A stretch of DNA of 14,854 nt from NCBI GenBank assembly GCA_934098445.1, contig CAKOOW010000027.1:1-14854 (forward strand). The letters run 5' to 3'. The DNA is from an uncultured Bacilli bacterium. Its GTDB lineage: Bacteria; Bacillota_I; Bacilli_A; RF39; UBA660. Both the position numbers and the translations under genes were made by a program. Below, piece after piece: positions 13,367 to 14,854 of the stretch (position 1 is its first letter; each line of letters opens with the position of its first letter). A model generated the notes under the pieces. That model was not told the origin of the DNA. It did not search any database and worked only from the letters and a program-made list of their open reading frames with translations.

Positions 13367-13422
13367 TTACAAATAAATAAATTCCATTCCGCTAATAAAC
13401 CACAATTAGAAAGGAAATTAGT

Positions 13423-14118
13423 ATGAAAAAAGGCAAAAAGTATGTGGAAGCTTCTAAAAAAGTAGATAAAAACACATTATATTCTAAAGAAGAAGCTATA
13501 AAACTAGTTAAAGAAACTGCTACTACTAAATTTGATAGTACTGTAGAAGTTGCCATTAAGCTAAATTTAGATACTAAAAAAGCTGATCAACAATTAAGAG
13601 GTTCATTTGTACTTCCTAATGGTACTGGTAAGACTAAAAAGGTTTTAGTTATTGCTAAAGGTGAAGCTGCTAATGCTGCTAAGAATGCTGGTGCTGACTA
13701 TGTTGGAGATACAGATATGATTGAAAAAATTCAAAACGAAAATTGGTTTGATTTTGATGTTATTGTTGCTACTCCTGATATGATGGCTCAACTTGGTAGA
13801 ATTGGTCGTGTTTTAGGACCTAAAGGTTTAATGCCAAACCCTAAGACTGGTACTGTTACTATGAATACGGCTAAAGCTGTTGAAGATATCAAAAAAGGTA
13901 TGGTATCTTATAAGACAGATTCATTTGGAAATGTTCATACAATTATTGGTAAAGTTTCATTTACTGAAGAACAATTACTAGAAAATTTAACATATGTATA
14001 TAATACAATTGTTAAAGTTAAACCATCTACTGTTAAAGGAAACTACATCGAAAATATTTCTGTAGCATCTACAATGGGACCTGGAATTAAATTAGATAAA
14101 AATTCATTTGGAATCTAA
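13423..14118 (+). CDS. rplA: Ribosomal protein L1
   Basis: The 231-residue protein is of normal L1 length and has the family's landmarks: KGKKYVEASKKVDKN at the start, LRGSFVLPNGTGKTKKVLV, and GRVLGPKGLMPNPKTGTVT in the rRNA-binding domain. TVKGNYIENISVASTMGPGI ends it. L1 forms the stalk by the E site and moves deacylated tRNA; it also represses its own operon by binding a leader mimic, which appears at 12701-12734. A 56-nt gap separates it from rplK and contains a segment complementary to that leader. The ribosome binding site is AAAGGAAA before ATG 13423. Confidence 0.98.
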   Translation: MKKGKKYVEASKKVDKNTLYSKEEAIKLVKETATTKFDSTVEVAIKLNLDTKKADQQLRGSFVLPNGTGKTKKVLVIAKGEAANAAKNAGADYVGDTDMIEKIQNENWFDFDVIVATPDMMAQLGRIGRVLGPKGLMPNPKTGTVTMNTAKAVEDIKKGMVSYKTDSFGNVHTIIGKVSFTEEQLLENLTYVYNTIVKVKPSTVKGNYIENISVASTMGPGIKLDKNSFGI

Positions 14119-14130
14119 TTATTAAATAAG

Positions 14131-14236
14131 TTAAAAAAGCCTTAAATACCAAAGACAGTAAGTGCAAAAATAAATCTTACCGAGGGAAATTAAAGAGTAA
14201 AATCTTTATCCTTTCCTGATTGGAAAGCTTTTTTAT
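14131..14236 (+). ncRNA. L10 ribosomal protein leader
   Basis: The segment carries the marks of the L10 leader: TACCAAAGACAGTAAG, then CTTACCGAGGG, with GTAAG (14158-14162) pairing with CTTAC (14176-14180). The L10(L12)4 complex binds such leaders to control rplJ-rplL. Its 3' part forms an attenuator. A pairing of GGAAA (14185-14189) and TAAAGA (14191-14196) with TCTTTA (14203-14208) and TTTCC (14212-14216) would be an antiterminator that uses the same TTTCC. Confidence 0.85.
14211..14234 (+). terminator. Attenuator terminator of the L10 leader
   Basis: CTTTCC (14211-14216), loop TGATT, GGAAAG (14222-14227), then C and six T. It lies 28 nt before the rplJ start and would stop transcription when the competing upstream pairing is not formed. 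Confidence 0.8.
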
Positions 14237-14262
14237 ATAAAATTTATAGAAAGGAAAAAACT

Positions 14263-14757
14263 ATGGCAAGTAAGAAAATTCTTGAAGCAAAATCTGCAGT
14301 TGTATCTGAAATAAGTGATAAAGTTAAGGCTTCTGAGTCTGTAATTATTTTCTCTTATCAAGGATTAACAGTTGCTGAATTTACTGAATTAAGAAGAAAT
14401 CTAAAAGATGCTAACGGCGAAGTAAAAATTTATAAGAATACTCTTGTTAAACGTGCTTTAAATGATTTATCTATTAATATAGAAGATTCATTCTTAGAAG
14501 GACCTAATGCAATTGTATTTGGTGAATCTTTACTAGAGCCAATCAAAGTTCTAAGCAAATTTGCTAAAGAACATGAAAAAGCCACTATTAGAGTAGGTAT
14601 CATTAGTGGTAATGTTGCTAGTCTGGAAACGATTAATGAATATGCAAGTATTCCATCTCGTGAAGGCTTGTTAACACAACTTGCTGGTGGTATGATTCAA
14701 TATGTTAGAGATTTATCTATCGCATTGAACTTATACTCAGAACAATTAGAAAAATAG
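14263..14757 (+). CDS. rplJ: Ribosomal protein L10
   Basis: The 164-residue protein has the L10 sequence order: an N-terminal helix (KILEAKSAVVSEISDKVKAS), SVIIFSYQGLTVAEFTELRR, the YKNTLVKRAL motif that binds 23S rRNA, GPNAIVFG, and a C-terminal helix that carries L7/L12 dimers. L10 is the base of the ribosome stalk, and with L7/L12 represses its own leader. The ribosome binding site is GAAAGG before ATG 14263. rplL follows after 23 nt with no terminator, so they share a transcript. Confidence 0.97.
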   Translation: MASKKILEAKSAVVSEISDKVKASESVIIFSYQGLTVAEFTELRRNLKDANGEVKIYKNTLVKRALNDLSINIEDSFLEGPNAIVFGESLLEPIKVLSKFAKEHEKATIRVGIISGNVASLETINEYASIPSREGLLTQLAGGMIQYVRDLSIALNLYSEQLEK

Positions 14758-14780
14758 TTTGTTAAGAAAGGAAAGAAAAA

Positions 14781-14854
14781 ATGGCAAAATTTACTAAAGA
14801 AGAATTTATCGAAGGTTTAAAAGAAATGACTATTCTTGAAGTTAAAGAATTAGT
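14781..14854 (+). CDS. rplL: Ribosomal protein L7/L12, 3'-truncated by the window edge
   Basis: Only the first 24 codons are present (MAKFTKEEFIEGLKEMTI, then LEVKEL), matching the N-terminal dimerisation domain of L7/L12 that attaches to L10. AAAGGAAAG gives the ribosome binding site. The rest of the gene lies beyond the window. Confidence 0.93.
   Translation, partial: MAKFTKEEFIEGLKEMTILEVKEL

Overview
The window is AT-rich and densely coded, with strong AGGAGGTG-type ribosome binding sites, extended -10 promoters and the gene order of Firmicutes (mrnC-rlmB-sigH, then secE-nusG, then rplK-rplA-rplJ-rplL). It fits an uncultured low-GC member of the Bacilli or a Mollicutes-related lineage. 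That placement is an inference from composition and gene order. The standard bacterial code fits: tryptophans are TGG, and TGA appears once, as the stop of the XRE regulator, where an ATGA overlap forces it.

Left part (1-3322). A 5'-truncated short-chain dehydrogenase converges on a small HAD-like phosphatase. The HAD gene is divergent from a TspO/MBR membrane protein. TspO converges through a shared bidirectional terminator with a two-gene minus-strand operon: an XRE repressor-like protein and, overlapping it by 4 nt, a large zinc-ribbon protein with an HExxH metallopeptidase core resembling ImmA/IrrE (M78).

Middle part (3323-8041). A radical SAM/SPASM protein abuts uvrA. This pair lies between two short direct-repeat arrays, one of 23-nt period (3451-3519) and one of 22-nt period (7442-7543). 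Their cores look related and lie in opposite orientation. A 687-nt gene-poor stretch follows uvrA.

Right part (8042-14854). lgt and trxB form one unit (lipoprotein lipidation and thiol redox). mrnC, rlmB and a SigH-like sigma factor form a tightly overlapping operon. It lacks the rae1/yacP and rpmG genes that usually sit in this neighbourhood. secE-nusG follows, with its own promoter inside a nested inverted repeat. rplK-rplA comes next with a leader that mimics the 23S rRNA L1 site. An L10 leader with a visible attenuator precedes rplJ and the start of rplL. Ribosomal protein L11 carries an acidic 58-residue C-terminal tail.

Two styles of 5' leader stand out. The accessory and housekeeping genes appear to have very short leaders behind their promoters (about 10-19 nt). 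The secE-nusG, rplK and rplJ units have leaders of 100 nt or more, rich in hairpins. The most unusual items are the inverted pair of repeat arrays around radical SAM-uvrA, the zinc-ribbon metallopeptidase/XRE pair, the G8 tract in the uvrA signature motif, the L11 tail, and the paired elements before rplK and rplA.
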